The notes under the pieces are model-generated. The model saw only the letters and a program-made list of their open reading frames with translations, was not told the origin of the DNA and ran no database searches. Source: a virus. From it: a DNA stretch of 30,713 nt. The number at the start of each line of letters is the position of its first letter. The stretch's first letter is position 1. The position numbers were made by a program, and so were the translations under genes. The stretch covers positions 1 through 30,713 of IMG/VR virus record IMGVR_UViG_3300017963_000596, one strand, 5' to 3'. Below, piece after piece: positions 6,491 to 15,091 of this stretch.

Positions 6491-7048
6491 ATGACGGCAA
6501 CACATTTTACCGACCTGACAATAGACGACGACCTGATTGTTTTGGGCGACGCGACCATCACAGGTTCAACAACCATCACCGGCACATTGACGGCCGATAT
6601 CACCGGAGATGTTACCGGAGACGTTACCGGAGACGTTACCGGAGACGTGACAGGTGATCTGACCGGGGATGTTACGGGCGATTCCGGCAACTGCACCTAT
6701 ACCGCAATCGGGACAGTTTCAGCCACCGGAACGGCGGATTTGTTTATCGCACCGGCGGATGTGACCATCACCGGCCTGAAAATAACAGTGACGACCGGAA
6801 TAACCGGGAATGATGTCAATTATTGGTCGGTAAAAGCCGTGAATAAAACGGCGACGGAAGACCTGTCGAGCGCGACGGTTGACACAACTTCCGGCACGGA
6901 CATTACGGCCGATACCGGGTTTGATATTACCATCGATCAGAACGCCGACATCGATGAGGGCGAAGTGATCCAGGTGAGCTATACCAAAGCGGCATCAGCG
7001 GCGGATCTTGTAAACCTTGCGGCGTCCGTCGCATGGAAGACGAGGTAA
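6491..7048 (+). CDS. fibre-like structural protein with GDVT tandem repeats
   Basis: 185 aa. Residues about 35-65 consist of repeated TGDV units (12-base DNA units near 6600-6682). The rest is Thr/Gly/Ala/Ile-rich beta material of the kind found in trimeric fibre shafts. Similar 'ADVTGDVTGNVTG' stretches are common in marine phage fibre and head-fibre proteins. GAGGGG 5-6 bases before the ATG is a good ribosome-binding site. It is followed after 3 bases by another beta-rich gene. A virion surface fibre or decoration role is inferred; no domain fixes its place on the particle. Confidence 0.7.
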   Translation: MTATHFTDLTIDDDLIVLGDATITGSTTITGTLTADITGDVTGDVTGDVTGDVTGDLTGDVTGDSGNCTYTAIGTVSATGTADLFIAPADVTITGLKITVTTGITGNDVNYWSVKAVNKTATEDLSSATVDTTSGTDITADTGFDITIDQNADIDEGEVIQVSYTKAASAADLVNLAASVAWKTR

Positions 7049-7051
7049 TCA

Positions 7052-7654
7052 ATGCCGACCGGAAGCGGGAGATCCGTGACACTTGAAGACGGCGGGTTCA
7101 TTGTCCTTGCGGGGAGTGCCATCGGGTACGACGATTTACAAGTATCTGCGTCTGCCGCAAAACTGCCCGCATCTTCAGCGCCGACATGGACAACTTTCGA
7201 CTTTAATATTCCCGGCGGGGTTGAATTTAATGTTTTGGGTTTTGGCATTGGAGAATATCAAGATTTGTATATACAGACATCCCATCGGCAGAAGCTAAAT
7301 ACAATCCTTGACAACCATATCCACTGGACAATCCCGAGTGATTCCGCATCTGATAAAATTAAGTTTCAACTGGATGTGATCGCTGCGGGGATAAATGAAG
7401 CTTTCGCGGTACCGCCCGGGAGTCCATTTACATCTGAGCATACGCTTTCCGGTGATGAATCAGGCGGCCATAAATTGCTTGACCTTGCGGACATACCGGC
7501 TGTTAATACAACGCCGTCCACGATCTATATTGCAAGGCTGACAAGGATTGCGGCGTCAAGCAGCGACTATTCATCGGATGTATATATCCTTTTCAATGAC
7601 AGCCACTACATGATCGATACGCCGGCTGGAAGCCGGCAGGAGGGCAGCAAATAA
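7052..7654 (+). CDS. phage structural protein, 200 aa
   Basis: A beta-rich protein with few charged clusters. The middle (residues 75-110) reads as a regular sandwich: a His-x-His-Trp strand DNHIHWTIPS, then KIKFQLDVIAAGIN. This arrangement recurs in hypothetical structural proteins of environmental phages. There is no signal peptide or membrane segment. It has GAGG before the start and shares its stop with the next start (TAATG). It stands in a run of three beta-rich genes between the terminase and the portal, so a head-fibre or surface-decoration complex is likely. The precise role is unknown. Confidence 0.7.
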   Translation: MPTGSGRSVTLEDGGFIVLAGSAIGYDDLQVSASAAKLPASSAPTWTTFDFNIPGGVEFNVLGFGIGEYQDLYIQTSHRQKLNTILDNHIHWTIPSDSASDKIKFQLDVIAAGINEAFAVPPGSPFTSEHTLSGDESGGHKLLDLADIPAVNTTPSTIYIARLTRIAASSSDYSSDVYILFNDSHYMIDTPAGSRQEGSK

Positions 7655-8319
7655 TGGCGATCCCGACCAGTTTCAGGAATGGGGTTGAGGTTAACGGTGC
7701 GGTATTTGCCGCCGACGATGCGTTCTTTATCGGCGACCGGGACACAAACGGTAGTTGGAAGATGTACAGCAATAGCGGCGTCTATACCATCGCAAGAAGA
7801 GAATCCGGTTCATGGGTTGACAAATTCACATTGTCGGCGGCCGCCGGGAACGAAACAGGAATTATTTTCGGCGACGGAACAACGGACGGGAGCTGGAAGG
7901 TGGAGCAGTCTGACGACGGGCTTGTTTTCTCTATTCTGGACACAACATGGGTGCCGACATTCACCATGACGGAAGAAACCGGTGACGAGACGCTGACGTT
8001 CGGAGAGGATCTAGGCCTCGATACGCTTCGCATACGCACGGACGGATCCGAGGGGAAGTTTTATTTTGACCATGTGATACAGGTGGACCCCTCAATACAG
8101 ATTGCAAGCGGCGTTACCATTGCGCCGGAGACGGGGGATATAAGCGCTGTAGAGGTCACTCAAAACAGGGTAGTCCTTGACCAGTCGGCGGCGCCGGATG
8201 ACCCGGATTCCGGGTATAGCACCATGTGGATGGACAGCACTACCGGTGACATCATGATAAAAATTAATTTCGGCGGAACCACAAAGACGGCGACGCTGGC
8301 GGACTATTCGGCGCTATAA
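7654..8319 (+). CDS. fibre-like structural protein with internal repeat, 221 aa
   Basis: The first half contains two copies of a module of about 45-50 residues: D-x-N/T-x-GSWK, then a short Gly/Val or Gly/Leu strand, then W-V-x-x-F-T-L/M. One begins near residue 25 and the other near residue 72. The second half is a beta-rich stalk-like section that includes SGVTIAPETGDI and a C-terminal KINFGGTTKTATL strand, reminiscent of phage fibre ends. Start and stop overlap the neighbours by TAATG. I infer a virion surface fibre or its adaptor; there is no enzymatic motif. Confidence 0.65.
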   Translation: MAIPTSFRNGVEVNGAVFAADDAFFIGDRDTNGSWKMYSNSGVYTIARRESGSWVDKFTLSAAAGNETGIIFGDGTTDGSWKVEQSDDGLVFSILDTTWVPTFTMTEETGDETLTFGEDLGLDTLRIRTDGSEGKFYFDHVIQVDPSIQIASGVTIAPETGDISAVEVTQNRVVLDQSAAPDDPDSGYSTMWMDSTTGDIMIKINFGGTTKTATLADYSAL

Positions 8320-10493
8320 TGGCATTATCGAGACAAGGCAAAGAACAGCAGCGGCAAGACGGCACCGCAAGTGTCGCCGGCGGGAGCGCGTCGGTTGCGT
8401 CCGGGGGGTATGATATGGCCGGAAGCGCCGATCTCGCCGGGTATCAAATGGAGATGGGCGAAGACCAACGGCCGCCGGCGGATTCGCCGATGGACGGTCT
8501 TTCAAGCCATTGCCGTGATCTTTACGAGGAATACCGCAGCAGCGACTACCGAAAGAAAAAGATTAAAGAGATAGAAGAGTCAAGGAAACGCTACCGCCAG
8601 GAACGCCCGGCCGCTAAAGATTATCCTTGGCCGGGCTGTTCAAATAAATCGCTTGGGATTGATGCGATTGTTGTAGACACCCTGCTTCCACGGATATACT
8701 CGCAGCTTTTTGGCGATTCGGATTTCATATCCATCGAGCCGCAGGGGCCGGAAGATGTCGAGAAGGTCGATGACATCAAGGCGGCTGCGGGCTGGGCATT
8801 GAATACCAATTGCAAAATCAAGGCCCAAATGCGCGACCCCATCAAAGATATGCTGATTGACGGCACTATTTTTTTGCTGCCGTCATGGTCCGAGAAACCG
8901 GCCTACCAGGTTATACGGGTACAAACCCCAATCTTTTCCGATATGTCCGGCCAGTTATGGCCGATGCCCCAGGAGCGACAGACGCCCCAATTTAAGGCGA
9001 TGGTCCAAATGGGGGTGTTCAGGTATGCCGGGGCGACTGAAGACGTGACACAGAGCGAAACAACGGTGTTCAAAGCCGATATCGAAGCAATCAACATATA
9101 TGATTCGTTTTGGCCGGATACCGGCGAGGACTGGGAGGACCAACCTTTTCTTCGGATGATTTACCCGACCTACGAAGAACTTGAAGAGATGAGCGAAGAA
9201 AACGGCGGTCCCTACAAGAACATCACGCCGGATTTGATAACAAACATGGGGCGGGATTCGGCGGAAGAGCCGGACACGGACGCCATGAATAAAGGCGTCC
9301 GCCATTCACAGTATACCCGCGAGGTCCATATTCTTGAATGCCATGTGCCTTATAGAGGCGAATGGTGGCTTTGTTCCTATGCCGTTCAGGGGGCATGGCG
9401 GGAAGTGCGGCGGCAACCCATGCGGGACGTTTTCGGCCACGGCCGAAAGCCTGTTCACAGGCTTAGCATTTTCAGGGAAAGCAACGAAAGCATGGGCACC
9501 GGTTTGCCGGCGAAGATCCGGCATTATTCCACGGGTTGCGATGACCTTTACAACCAGATGATAGACTGCGGAACGGTTGAAAACCTCCCGTTCGGGTTTA
9601 TTGAGTGGGGGCCGGGCCTGGATGATATGGACTGGGAAGTAGCCCCAGGGAAATGGATACCCCTCCCGGCCGGGTCAAAAGCAATCCCCGTTATCCACCC
9701 GAGCCGATCCGCTAACTTTATAAACTACATTGAATTGTTGCTTGGGTTCATGGAACGAATGGTCAGCCTTTTGGACGCGACCATTGCCGGCCGGACCAAC
9801 GCAAGCGGCGCCGTGACTGAAACATACGCCGGCATGAGCCTGCTTGTTCAGGAGTCAAATATAAAGCATCAATTTATGGGGGAATCCATTAGAGATACCC
9901 TTGGTGTGATGGTGCGGGACATTCTCAGTTTGTATGGTCAATTTGCGCCGTTTGATTCAAAGATGCGGATATTTGAAAACAACGCATATGTATTCAAACC
10001 ATTTGATTTAAAGGCAATCCAATGCGAATACGATGTGACGATAAACGTTGCGAACGCCAGCGCAAACAAGGCGCTCAACCGGGCCGAGAAGATGGAGTTG
10101 TATAAAATTCTCGGCAATTCGCCGGTTGGCAATTTAGTCAAATCGACTCAAGAGCTACTCAAAACATATGATCTGAAGGATGTTGATAATTGGATCAAGC
10201 CGGAGGTGACGGCGATGATCCAGGCCATGCAGCAGGCGCCAGAGCTGCCCAAAGTGGTTGCTCAGTATATGCAGCAGCGGGAGCAGCAGCAGCGGGAAAA
10301 ACAGATTGCGGATGAGGCAAAGGCGAATATCCACCGGCGGGAAGTCGAGCGGCAGGTCGAGCGACCTGTTGAAGACCGAAAAATATTTGACCAGTCGAGG
10401 GAATCGGCTAAACGCCAGTTATTGAAACCGGCCGGAGAACGCGCGGCGTTTGCGGACATGATGCCGGCCATGCAAGGAGCGACCCCAATATGA
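8319..10493 (+). CDS. portal protein
   Basis: 724 aa, about the length of the P22 portal (725). The portal is the dodecameric ring through which terminase pumps DNA. After a flexible Gly/Ala-rich lead, residues about 65-115 carry a helical stretch and the turn PWPGCSNKSLGIDAI, typical of long podovirus-type portals. A core of mixed strands and helices follows, with a conserved LEN-like region and an Ala/Asn-rich helix near residue 575 (NVANASANKALNRAEKM). The C-terminal part (about 640-690) is a Gln/Glu/Arg-rich helix that resembles a barrel or crown extension. It lies directly after structural genes and before the scaffold and capsid. Confident on portal; the P22-type grouping is less certain. 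Confidence 0.85.
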   Translation: MALSRQGKEQQRQDGTASVAGGSASVASGGYDMAGSADLAGYQMEMGEDQRPPADSPMDGLSSHCRDLYEEYRSSDYRKKKIKEIEESRKRYRQERPAAKDYPWPGCSNKSLGIDAIVVDTLLPRIYSQLFGDSDFISIEPQGPEDVEKVDDIKAAAGWALNTNCKIKAQMRDPIKDMLIDGTIFLLPSWSEKPAYQVIRVQTPIFSDMSGQLWPMPQERQTPQFKAMVQMGVFRYAGATEDVTQSETTVFKADIEAINIYDSFWPDTGEDWEDQPFLRMIYPTYEELEEMSEENGGPYKNITPDLITNMGRDSAEEPDTDAMNKGVRHSQYTREVHILECHVPYRGEWWLCSYAVQGAWREVRRQPMRDVFGHGRKPVHRLSIFRESNESMGTGLPAKIRHYSTGCDDLYNQMIDCGTVENLPFGFIEWGPGLDDMDWEVAPGKWIPLPAGSKAIPVIHPSRSANFINYIELLLGFMERMVSLLDATIAGRTNASGAVTETYAGMSLLVQESNIKHQFMGESIRDTLGVMVRDILSLYGQFAPFDSKMRIFENNAYVFKPFDLKAIQCEYDVTINVANASANKALNRAEKMELYKILGNSPVGNLVKSTQELLKTYDLKDVDNWIKPEVTAMIQAMQQAPELPKVVAQYMQQREQQQREKQIADEAKANIHRREVERQVERPVEDRKIFDQSRESAKRQLLKPAGERAAFADMMPAMQGATPI

Positions 10494-10750
10494 CCCCTTT
10501 TGAAAGCGGCATTAATGCATTGCTCGGGTTTGAAGAGCAGCTATGCGTTAGAATGCACCAATCACCGGAGCCAGGCGACAGAAGCCAGGCATATCATCAG
10601 GCACATGCGGTTCGGGCCTGCATAAACAAATTTGCCAAAGCGTTTTTGTCAGAAGATGATTACAAAAAGTTTTGTGACAAAATCGGAGAAATGCACCGGA
10701 CGGTTGAAATGAGATCTTTTAATATCAACCTGACATCGGAGGGGGGTTGA
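10490..10750 (+). CDS. small helical protein between portal and scaffold, 86 aa
   Basis: Overlaps the portal stop by ATGA. The product is all-helical in appearance: FESGINALLGFEEQLCVRMH, then a His-rich section, then a helix beginning INKFAKAFLSEDDYKKF. No family is recognised. Small helical genes between portal and scaffold are common in podovirus genomes and often have unknown head-assembly roles. The two cysteines do not form a metal motif. Confidence 0.7.
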   Translation: MTPFESGINALLGFEEQLCVRMHQSPEPGDRSQAYHQAHAVRACINKFAKAFLSEDDYKKFCDKIGEMHRTVEMRSFNINLTSEGG

Positions 10751-10751
10751 T

Positions 10752-11786
10752 ATGGCGGAGATCAGATCTTTTTCATTCGGAGACGAAGCGCCGGATACCA
10801 ATATCGGCGGGTTCAATGACATCACATTAGCGCCTGAAGATATACAGGATGAAGCCCCGGCGGCACTGGCCGGCAAAGATGAGGCTGAAGAAGATGATCC
10901 AAGAGGGAATATTGAAGGGGATCAAGTTCATCCCGATAACCAGGGGCAGCCCGATAATGAAAATTTTGCGGGAAGAGCCCCCGAAGCTGACCCCGTACCA
11001 GCGCAGGGAGATAGCGAGGCCCAACAAACCCAGGGCCAGCCGGATGAACAGTCAAATCAAAAAGAAGGAGTGCCCCAACCCGACGAGCAGATAAAACTGC
11101 TTATCGCGAAGCAACAGGCGCAGATTGACTACCTGACCGGCCTGCTTTCATCCCAACAGGCTGGCGACGGCAACGGGCAGGCACAGGCGCTGGAAAACGC
11201 CGCCGCCAATGACATCGGCATAACAGAAGAGGAAATTGTCGCAGACCCGGTGGGCGCCATTCGCAAAGCGGTTGACGCGAAGATTTCGGCATTCCGAAAA
11301 GAGCAGCAGGCCCAGCAGGCCCAGCATCAGCAATCAACTGAATTGAAAGCCAAGCAGGAGCAATCCTGGTCGGTGCTTCAGGAGCGGATGCCGGTGTTTC
11401 AGAATGAGCATGTTCAGCAGATGTGGGCAAACGTATTTTACAACCCGGCAAACGGGTATTTGAATGACCCGGCGGGGCCGATTCGGGCCGGCAACCATGT
11501 CGCAAACATGCTACGAGGGATGGGCATGGCGCCGCAGAATCAGCCACAGGCGCCGTCAGAACAGGCGGCGCCGCCCAACAACGCAGACATAAAAACGGTT
11601 GAAGCAAACGCGGCTGCTGCGGAAAGGGCAAGACAGGCCCGCGTAAAAAAAAGCGCCATGCATGGCGGCGGCAAGGGGGGCAACCGACAGAAGGTAAGCG
11701 GGTTGAAGCCGCAGCATCTTCAATACGCAAAGGAGTTCGGGCTTGACCCATCGGCGATAGAGAAAGTGATTGCGGGGAGGAAATGA
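10752..11786 (+). CDS. scaffolding protein (putative)
   Basis: 344 aa of low-complexity helical sequence: a strongly acidic, Pro/Gln-rich first third, a coiled-coil-prone Gln/Ala-rich middle (residues about 110-210), an Ala/Pro/Gln linker and a basic C-terminus (KKSAMHGGGKGGNRQK, then a helix ending AGRK). An acidic body with a basic C-terminal coat-binding tail is the usual layout of P22-type scaffolds. Position between portal and capsid genes fits. There is no protease motif. The start overlaps no gene and has GGAGGGG upstream. The assignment rests on composition and synteny, not on a sequence motif. Confidence 0.75.
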   Translation: MAEIRSFSFGDEAPDTNIGGFNDITLAPEDIQDEAPAALAGKDEAEEDDPRGNIEGDQVHPDNQGQPDNENFAGRAPEADPVPAQGDSEAQQTQGQPDEQSNQKEGVPQPDEQIKLLIAKQQAQIDYLTGLLSSQQAGDGNGQAQALENAAANDIGITEEEIVADPVGAIRKAVDAKISAFRKEQQAQQAQHQQSTELKAKQEQSWSVLQERMPVFQNEHVQQMWANVFYNPANGYLNDPAGPIRAGNHVANMLRGMGMAPQNQPQAPSEQAAPPNNADIKTVEANAAAAERARQARVKKSAMHGGGKGGNRQKVSGLKPQHLQYAKEFGLDPSAIEKVIAGRK

Positions 11787-12052
11787 AAACAATTATCGGC
11801 ATTATGATTTTGGCTCTGGCAGTCGCAGGATGCGGGGCAACCGGGAAGATCGACAAGGGCAAAGCGGAAATTGTTGCGGGGAAAATTATTGAAATCGGCA
11901 TGTCAGTCGAGGAAATGATCGATATCCTTGGCGCACCTGACAGCGCATCCACCGGTACAAGAGATTTGAGCGCAATGCCGGAGATGCAATATCAGTACGG
12001 AGATGCGGTTATTTTAGTCCGGGACAGGAAGATAGTGGAGGTGATTCGATGA
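11783..12052 (+). CDS. BamE/SmpA-like lipoprotein, 89 aa
   Basis: A short signal peptide with lipobox LAVAGC (Cys 17), followed by a compact alpha/beta domain carrying IGMSVEEMIDILGAPDS, the hallmark helix and Gly-x-Pro turn of the SmpA/OmlA (BamE) fold. Lipid modification would anchor it in an outer membrane, implying a Gram-negative host. It overlaps the scaffold stop (ATGA) and the next start, so it is made together with head proteins. Phage lipoproteins of this size often block re-infection by masking a receptor (for example Llp of T5), or it could contact the Bam machinery. Fold match is good; function is open. Confidence 0.75.
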   Translation: MKTIIGIMILALAVAGCGATGKIDKGKAEIVAGKIIEIGMSVEEMIDILGAPDSASTGTRDLSAMPEMQYQYGDAVILVRDRKIVEVIR

Positions 12053-12657
12053 GGGCGGCAAAAGAAGAAAAACGGAAAGAAGACGGGCCGGAAGCAACTC
12101 AGTTGGCCACCCCGGAGCAGCCTTCGGCCATGACGCTATCAGACATTGACCGGCAAGTTCGTCAGGCCGTTGACGCCTCCATTGCGGATCCCGTTCGCAT
12201 CGATTCCGTGGAAGAGCTTGCTCACAGAACATGGATGGCGGTGCCAAAAGTGTTTAAGGAGCAGTACCCGGAACGATCATACAAATGGCTTTCGATCAAC
12301 GGGCTTCACTCTGACCTGACCAGCGCAAACGGGCTTTGGCAGCTTGTCAACCGAAGCAATCACCCGAATGTGCCGGACAGTTTTTTTGACCTTGCGACCG
12401 GCGGGGTGATTTATTCAGGTCAAAACATCCTGGCTTATACCTGGCTTGATAATGTGGTGAAGCTTGAGAAAAAGACGCTCGCGGATTTCGACGCTGGTGA
12501 AAAGGCCATGCGGGCAAAATTCAACCAGACATACCACGGCGCGGACGGGAAAGCGGCGGTTGTCATGGAAGAGGTTGGTGACCAGGGCAAAATGACGCCC
12601 GGGACACAACCAATCGTTATGACAACCGACTCGGATTACGATTTCGGATCGGTATAA
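12049..12657 (+). CDS. hypothetical head-module protein, 202 aa
   Basis: Begins inside the lipoprotein stop region (ATGA). The first 40 residues are charged and disordered-looking; a globular domain follows, with helix RIDSVEELAHRTWMAVPKVF and an aromatic middle around KWLSINGLH. The C-terminus is Thr/Asp/Gly-rich and ends DSDYDFGSV, like an exposed tail. I do not recognise a family. Its place between the scaffold/lipoprotein pair and the decoration/capsid pair suggests a head component or assembly factor. No membrane segment is present. Confidence 0.7.
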   Translation: MRAAKEEKRKEDGPEATQLATPEQPSAMTLSDIDRQVRQAVDASIADPVRIDSVEELAHRTWMAVPKVFKEQYPERSYKWLSINGLHSDLTSANGLWQLVNRSNHPNVPDSFFDLATGGVIYSGQNILAYTWLDNVVKLEKKTLADFDAGEKAMRAKFNQTYHGADGKAAVVMEEVGDQGKMTPGTQPIVMTTDSDYDFGSV

Positions 12658-12691
12658 TAAATTATTAACCAAATAAACAAAGGGGTTCAAC

Positions 12692-13228
12692 ATGGCAAAC
12701 ACAGACGGCGCTTTCGGTTTAAGACCGGTCCACAAGGACGCGCGAGTTAACAAGTACGCAGTCACCGCCGGGGCAAGCAAGATTCACATTGGGACGCCTG
12801 TGCTTATGGCTGCCGGAGGCACGGCATCCGTTGGGACTGCCGCCGCCCTGCTTTTGGGCGTTGCGGTTGGTTTTTTCGATGATGAGGGCGTTCCGCAAAG
12901 CTACTACCCCGGCGGGAGCGTTACCGGGTGGCATGTGATGGTAGCGGATGACCCAAGGCAGGAATTCGTGGTACAGGAAGACAGCACCGGCGGGGCGCTT
13001 GCATTGACAGACCGTGGGCTGAACGCAGATCTTGTAGCAGGCACCGGAAACGACTATACAGGGTTGAGCGGCTGGGAACTTGACAGTTCGACAGCCGACA
13101 CAACCGATACGCTTCAATGCCGAATCATAGACCTTTACGATGACCCGGACAACGCGGTCGGGAATTATGCAAAATGGGTGGTAAGAATCAATTACCACTT
13201 CCACGGCGACAACACAGCAGGCATCTAA
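12692..13228 (+). CDS. capsid decoration-type structural protein, 178 aa
   Basis: Begins MANTDGAFGLRPVHK, a start shared by many short capsid-adjacent proteins of environmental phages (MANxxAPFGLRPV). The rest is beta-rich with Gly/Ala/Asp loops and few helices, matching a surface or head decoration protein. It lies immediately before the major capsid gene, the usual position for a decoration or minor capsid protein. AAAGGGG provides the ribosome-binding site, and a 34-base AT-rich leader precedes it, so expression is probably high. Function is by synteny and family resemblance. Confidence 0.75.
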   Translation: MANTDGAFGLRPVHKDARVNKYAVTAGASKIHIGTPVLMAAGGTASVGTAAALLLGVAVGFFDDEGVPQSYYPGGSVTGWHVMVADDPRQEFVVQEDSTGGALALTDRGLNADLVAGTGNDYTGLSGWELDSSTADTTDTLQCRIIDLYDDPDNAVGNYAKWVVRINYHFHGDNTAGI

Positions 13229-13276
13229 AGTAAAAACGGCTAAGACCCCGGCCGATAACAGATAAGGAGACAAAAA

Positions 13277-14185
13277 ATGGCAACTGAAGCGAGAAGCACA
13301 TTCAACAATTTCCTGCAAGATACGCTGTTCGCAGTGGCTCAGGATAAGGGGTTCAAGCGGCATCCGCAGGAATGGAAAGACTGGTGCGTCACCCGGACCA
13401 GCAAGCAAGCCTATGAAGAGTCAGGCTACATGAGCGGGTTCGGTTACCTGGCAAACAAGCCGGAAGGCGCGGACGTTTCTTATGATTCCAGAATCCAAGG
13501 GCCGGTCAAGCGGTGGGTTCACGATACATTTGCCCTTGGCGTTCGCATCACAGAGGAAGCAATCGAAGACCTTCAAAAGTATGTCATGAGTACCGCAATG
13601 AAAGACCTTGGCACTTCTGCGGCGGCGACCCTGCACAAGATGGCGACCCGGATGCTGATGACCGGCACCGCGACCACTTACCATACCACAGGCGCAGGGG
13701 TTGCGCTTTTTAGCGCAAGCCATTCCCTGCTGGGCGGCGGCACATGGTCAAATTTGGGATCGGCGGCGACACCGACAGAAGCGGCGCTCACGGCAGCCAT
13801 CCGAAATTTTGAGCAAATTACCGATCATCGGGGAAAACAGTATGCGCAGATGGCAAAGACCGTTGTCTGCGGCCCAAGCCTTGAGTTTACCTTCGATAAG
13901 CTGCTTGGTAGCACCTATGAGCCGGATACCGCCAATAATGCGGTCAATGCCGTGATCCGCCGCCGAAAGCTGAAGCTTGTCGTCGATCATGAAATTACCG
14001 ATGACAGGTGGGTGGTGTTCGGGGAAAAAGACCCGGATGTAGGGTTTATTCACTTTGACCGAGTGCGCCCGACCATGAGCCGCCACGGCGACCCCGACAC
14101 CGGCGACGCCCTTTTTGTTGTTCGGTGCCGATTTTCGAACGAGTGTAACGACCCGCGTTCCGCTTACATGATTCCAAATGCATAG
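13277..14185 (+). CDS. major capsid protein
   Basis: 302 aa. An N-terminal helical segment (residues 1-50) leads into a beta/alpha core. Residues about 137-175 have the segment VALFSASHSLLGGGTWSNLG, like the A-LFS-x-H region of Mu gpT-type coat proteins (about 305 aa), and a long helix ALTAAIRNFEQITDHRG. AAGGAG 7-9 bases before the ATG is the strongest ribosome-binding site of the operon, as expected for the most abundant virion protein. The protein is much shorter than the P22 coat (430). Capsid identity is well supported by position and length; the gpT grouping is tentative. Confidence 0.82.
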   Translation: MATEARSTFNNFLQDTLFAVAQDKGFKRHPQEWKDWCVTRTSKQAYEESGYMSGFGYLANKPEGADVSYDSRIQGPVKRWVHDTFALGVRITEEAIEDLQKYVMSTAMKDLGTSAAATLHKMATRMLMTGTATTYHTTGAGVALFSASHSLLGGGTWSNLGSAATPTEAALTAAIRNFEQITDHRGKQYAQMAKTVVCGPSLEFTFDKLLGSTYEPDTANNAVNAVIRRRKLKLVVDHEITDDRWVVFGEKDPDVGFIHFDRVRPTMSRHGDPDTGDALFVVRCRFSNECNDPRSAYMIPNA

Positions 14186-14197
14186 GGAGCGCGGCTA

Positions 14198-14419
14198 ATG
14201 GCTTGGCAGAAAAACATGGGGTCAGATCTGCCAGAACAGCTATACCCCGCCCGCGTGCTCTACAACGCGGGCGGGAGTATAGCGACCCCGCCGGAAGACG
14301 ATGACGTAATCAGCACGCTGCTTATCTGCGACATTTGCGGACGGCCGTTTAACGACAAGGCGGAGGTCGTTCGGATGGATAACAAAGTGCTGCACAGCGA
14401 GTGCATAGATGAAAGTTAA
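14198..14419 (+). CDS. small zinc-finger protein after capsid, 73 aa
   Basis: Residues 43-69 have two Cys pairs in the form C-x2-C ... H-x2-C (CDICGRPFND then HSEC), a treble-clef/LIM-like zinc site. The N-terminal half is short and Pro-rich. The first 85 bases include a very stable hairpin (14240-14282). Small zinc-binding proteins appear in several late-operon slots of this genome (17885-18034 and others). Function is unknown; a structural or assembly cofactor role is inference. Confidence 0.7.
   Translation: MAWQKNMGSDLPEQLYPARVLYNAGGSIATPPEDDDVISTLLICDICGRPFNDKAEVVRMDNKVLHSECIDES
14240..14282 (+). other. 16-bp coding hairpin just downstream of the capsid gene
   Basis: Arms CTATACCCCGCCCGCG (14240-14255) and its complement with one bulged A (14266-14282) surround a 10-base loop. 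The hairpin lies within the zinc-finger gene 55 bases after the capsid stop, where RNA structure often separates high capsid expression from downstream genes. No T-tract follows, so it is not a simple terminator. Confidence 0.6.
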
Positions 14420-14428
14420 AGGTATCAA

Positions 14429-15091
14429 ATGGCAAACGCCCAGACGGTAACAGCGGCGCAGTTGATTACCCGCATCCGGTATGATCTTCGCGATGCGAAC
14501 GCGCATCAATGGGCGGACGCAGAGCTTTTGTCGTATATCAACGACACGCTTGAGCTGATATACGAAATACTCGTTGACTGCGATTCGGAGCTTATTCGGA
14601 CAGGGAGCGGCACGTTTGACACCGTTTCAGGGACGGAAGCGTATGACCTCGCATCGAATACTATGGGCGACTTTTGGTCGCCATACCGGATATGGTGCCC
14701 GACGGACGGACCCAAGGAGTTGACGCAGGTAAACACGGATGAACGGTACGAATACCAGGTAGACGCAACGACCTGGAACCAGGGGGAGCCGTGGTTTTAT
14801 TACCTTGAAGGGGATAATATCGGGATTCTGCCGATACCGGACGGGATATACCAAATTAATCTCAAATATTATCCGAATTTTGTCCCGCTTGCGACGACTG
14901 CCGCAAACATGCCTTTGCGTAATTTGTTCAATCTCCAGGTTATGGAGGCGGTTAAAATGGAGGCCAAGAACCGCGACATGGTTAACACGGGGATTGAAAC
15001 CGCTTTGATGGCGCTGTTCCAGGATCGGGCGGCGGCGATTATGCGCAAGCGCGGGAAGCGGGACTATCAGATGATGCCGAGGTTTAAGTGA
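14429..15091 (+). CDS. head-tail connector/adaptor protein
   Basis: 220 aa. The first 45 residues form two amphipathic helices with the typical adaptor opening LITRIRYDLRDANAHQWADA, then INDTLELIYE, seen in phage adaptor proteins that follow the capsid and bind the portal ring. The centre is beta-rich with GIYQINLKYYPNF, and the end is a long helix leading to a basic tail KRGKRDY. Length and position (after the capsid, before the tail nozzle protein) match the gp4 or adaptor slot of podoviruses. Good confidence on role class, lower on exact family. Confidence 0.75.
   Translation: MANAQTVTAAQLITRIRYDLRDANAHQWADAELLSYINDTLELIYEILVDCDSELIRTGSGTFDTVSGTEAYDLASNTMGDFWSPYRIWCPTDGPKELTQVNTDERYEYQVDATTWNQGEPWFYYLEGDNIGILPIPDGIYQINLKYYPNFVPLATTAANMPLRNLFNLQVMEAVKMEAKNRDMVNTGIETALMALFQDRAAAIMRKRGKRDYQMMPRFK

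Noticed and set aside
11101-11952. 283-aa minus-strand open frame over the scaffold gene
   Set aside because: It is an antisense shadow of a high-GC, Gln/Ala-rich gene with Pro/Arg/Ser-rich translation and no leader.
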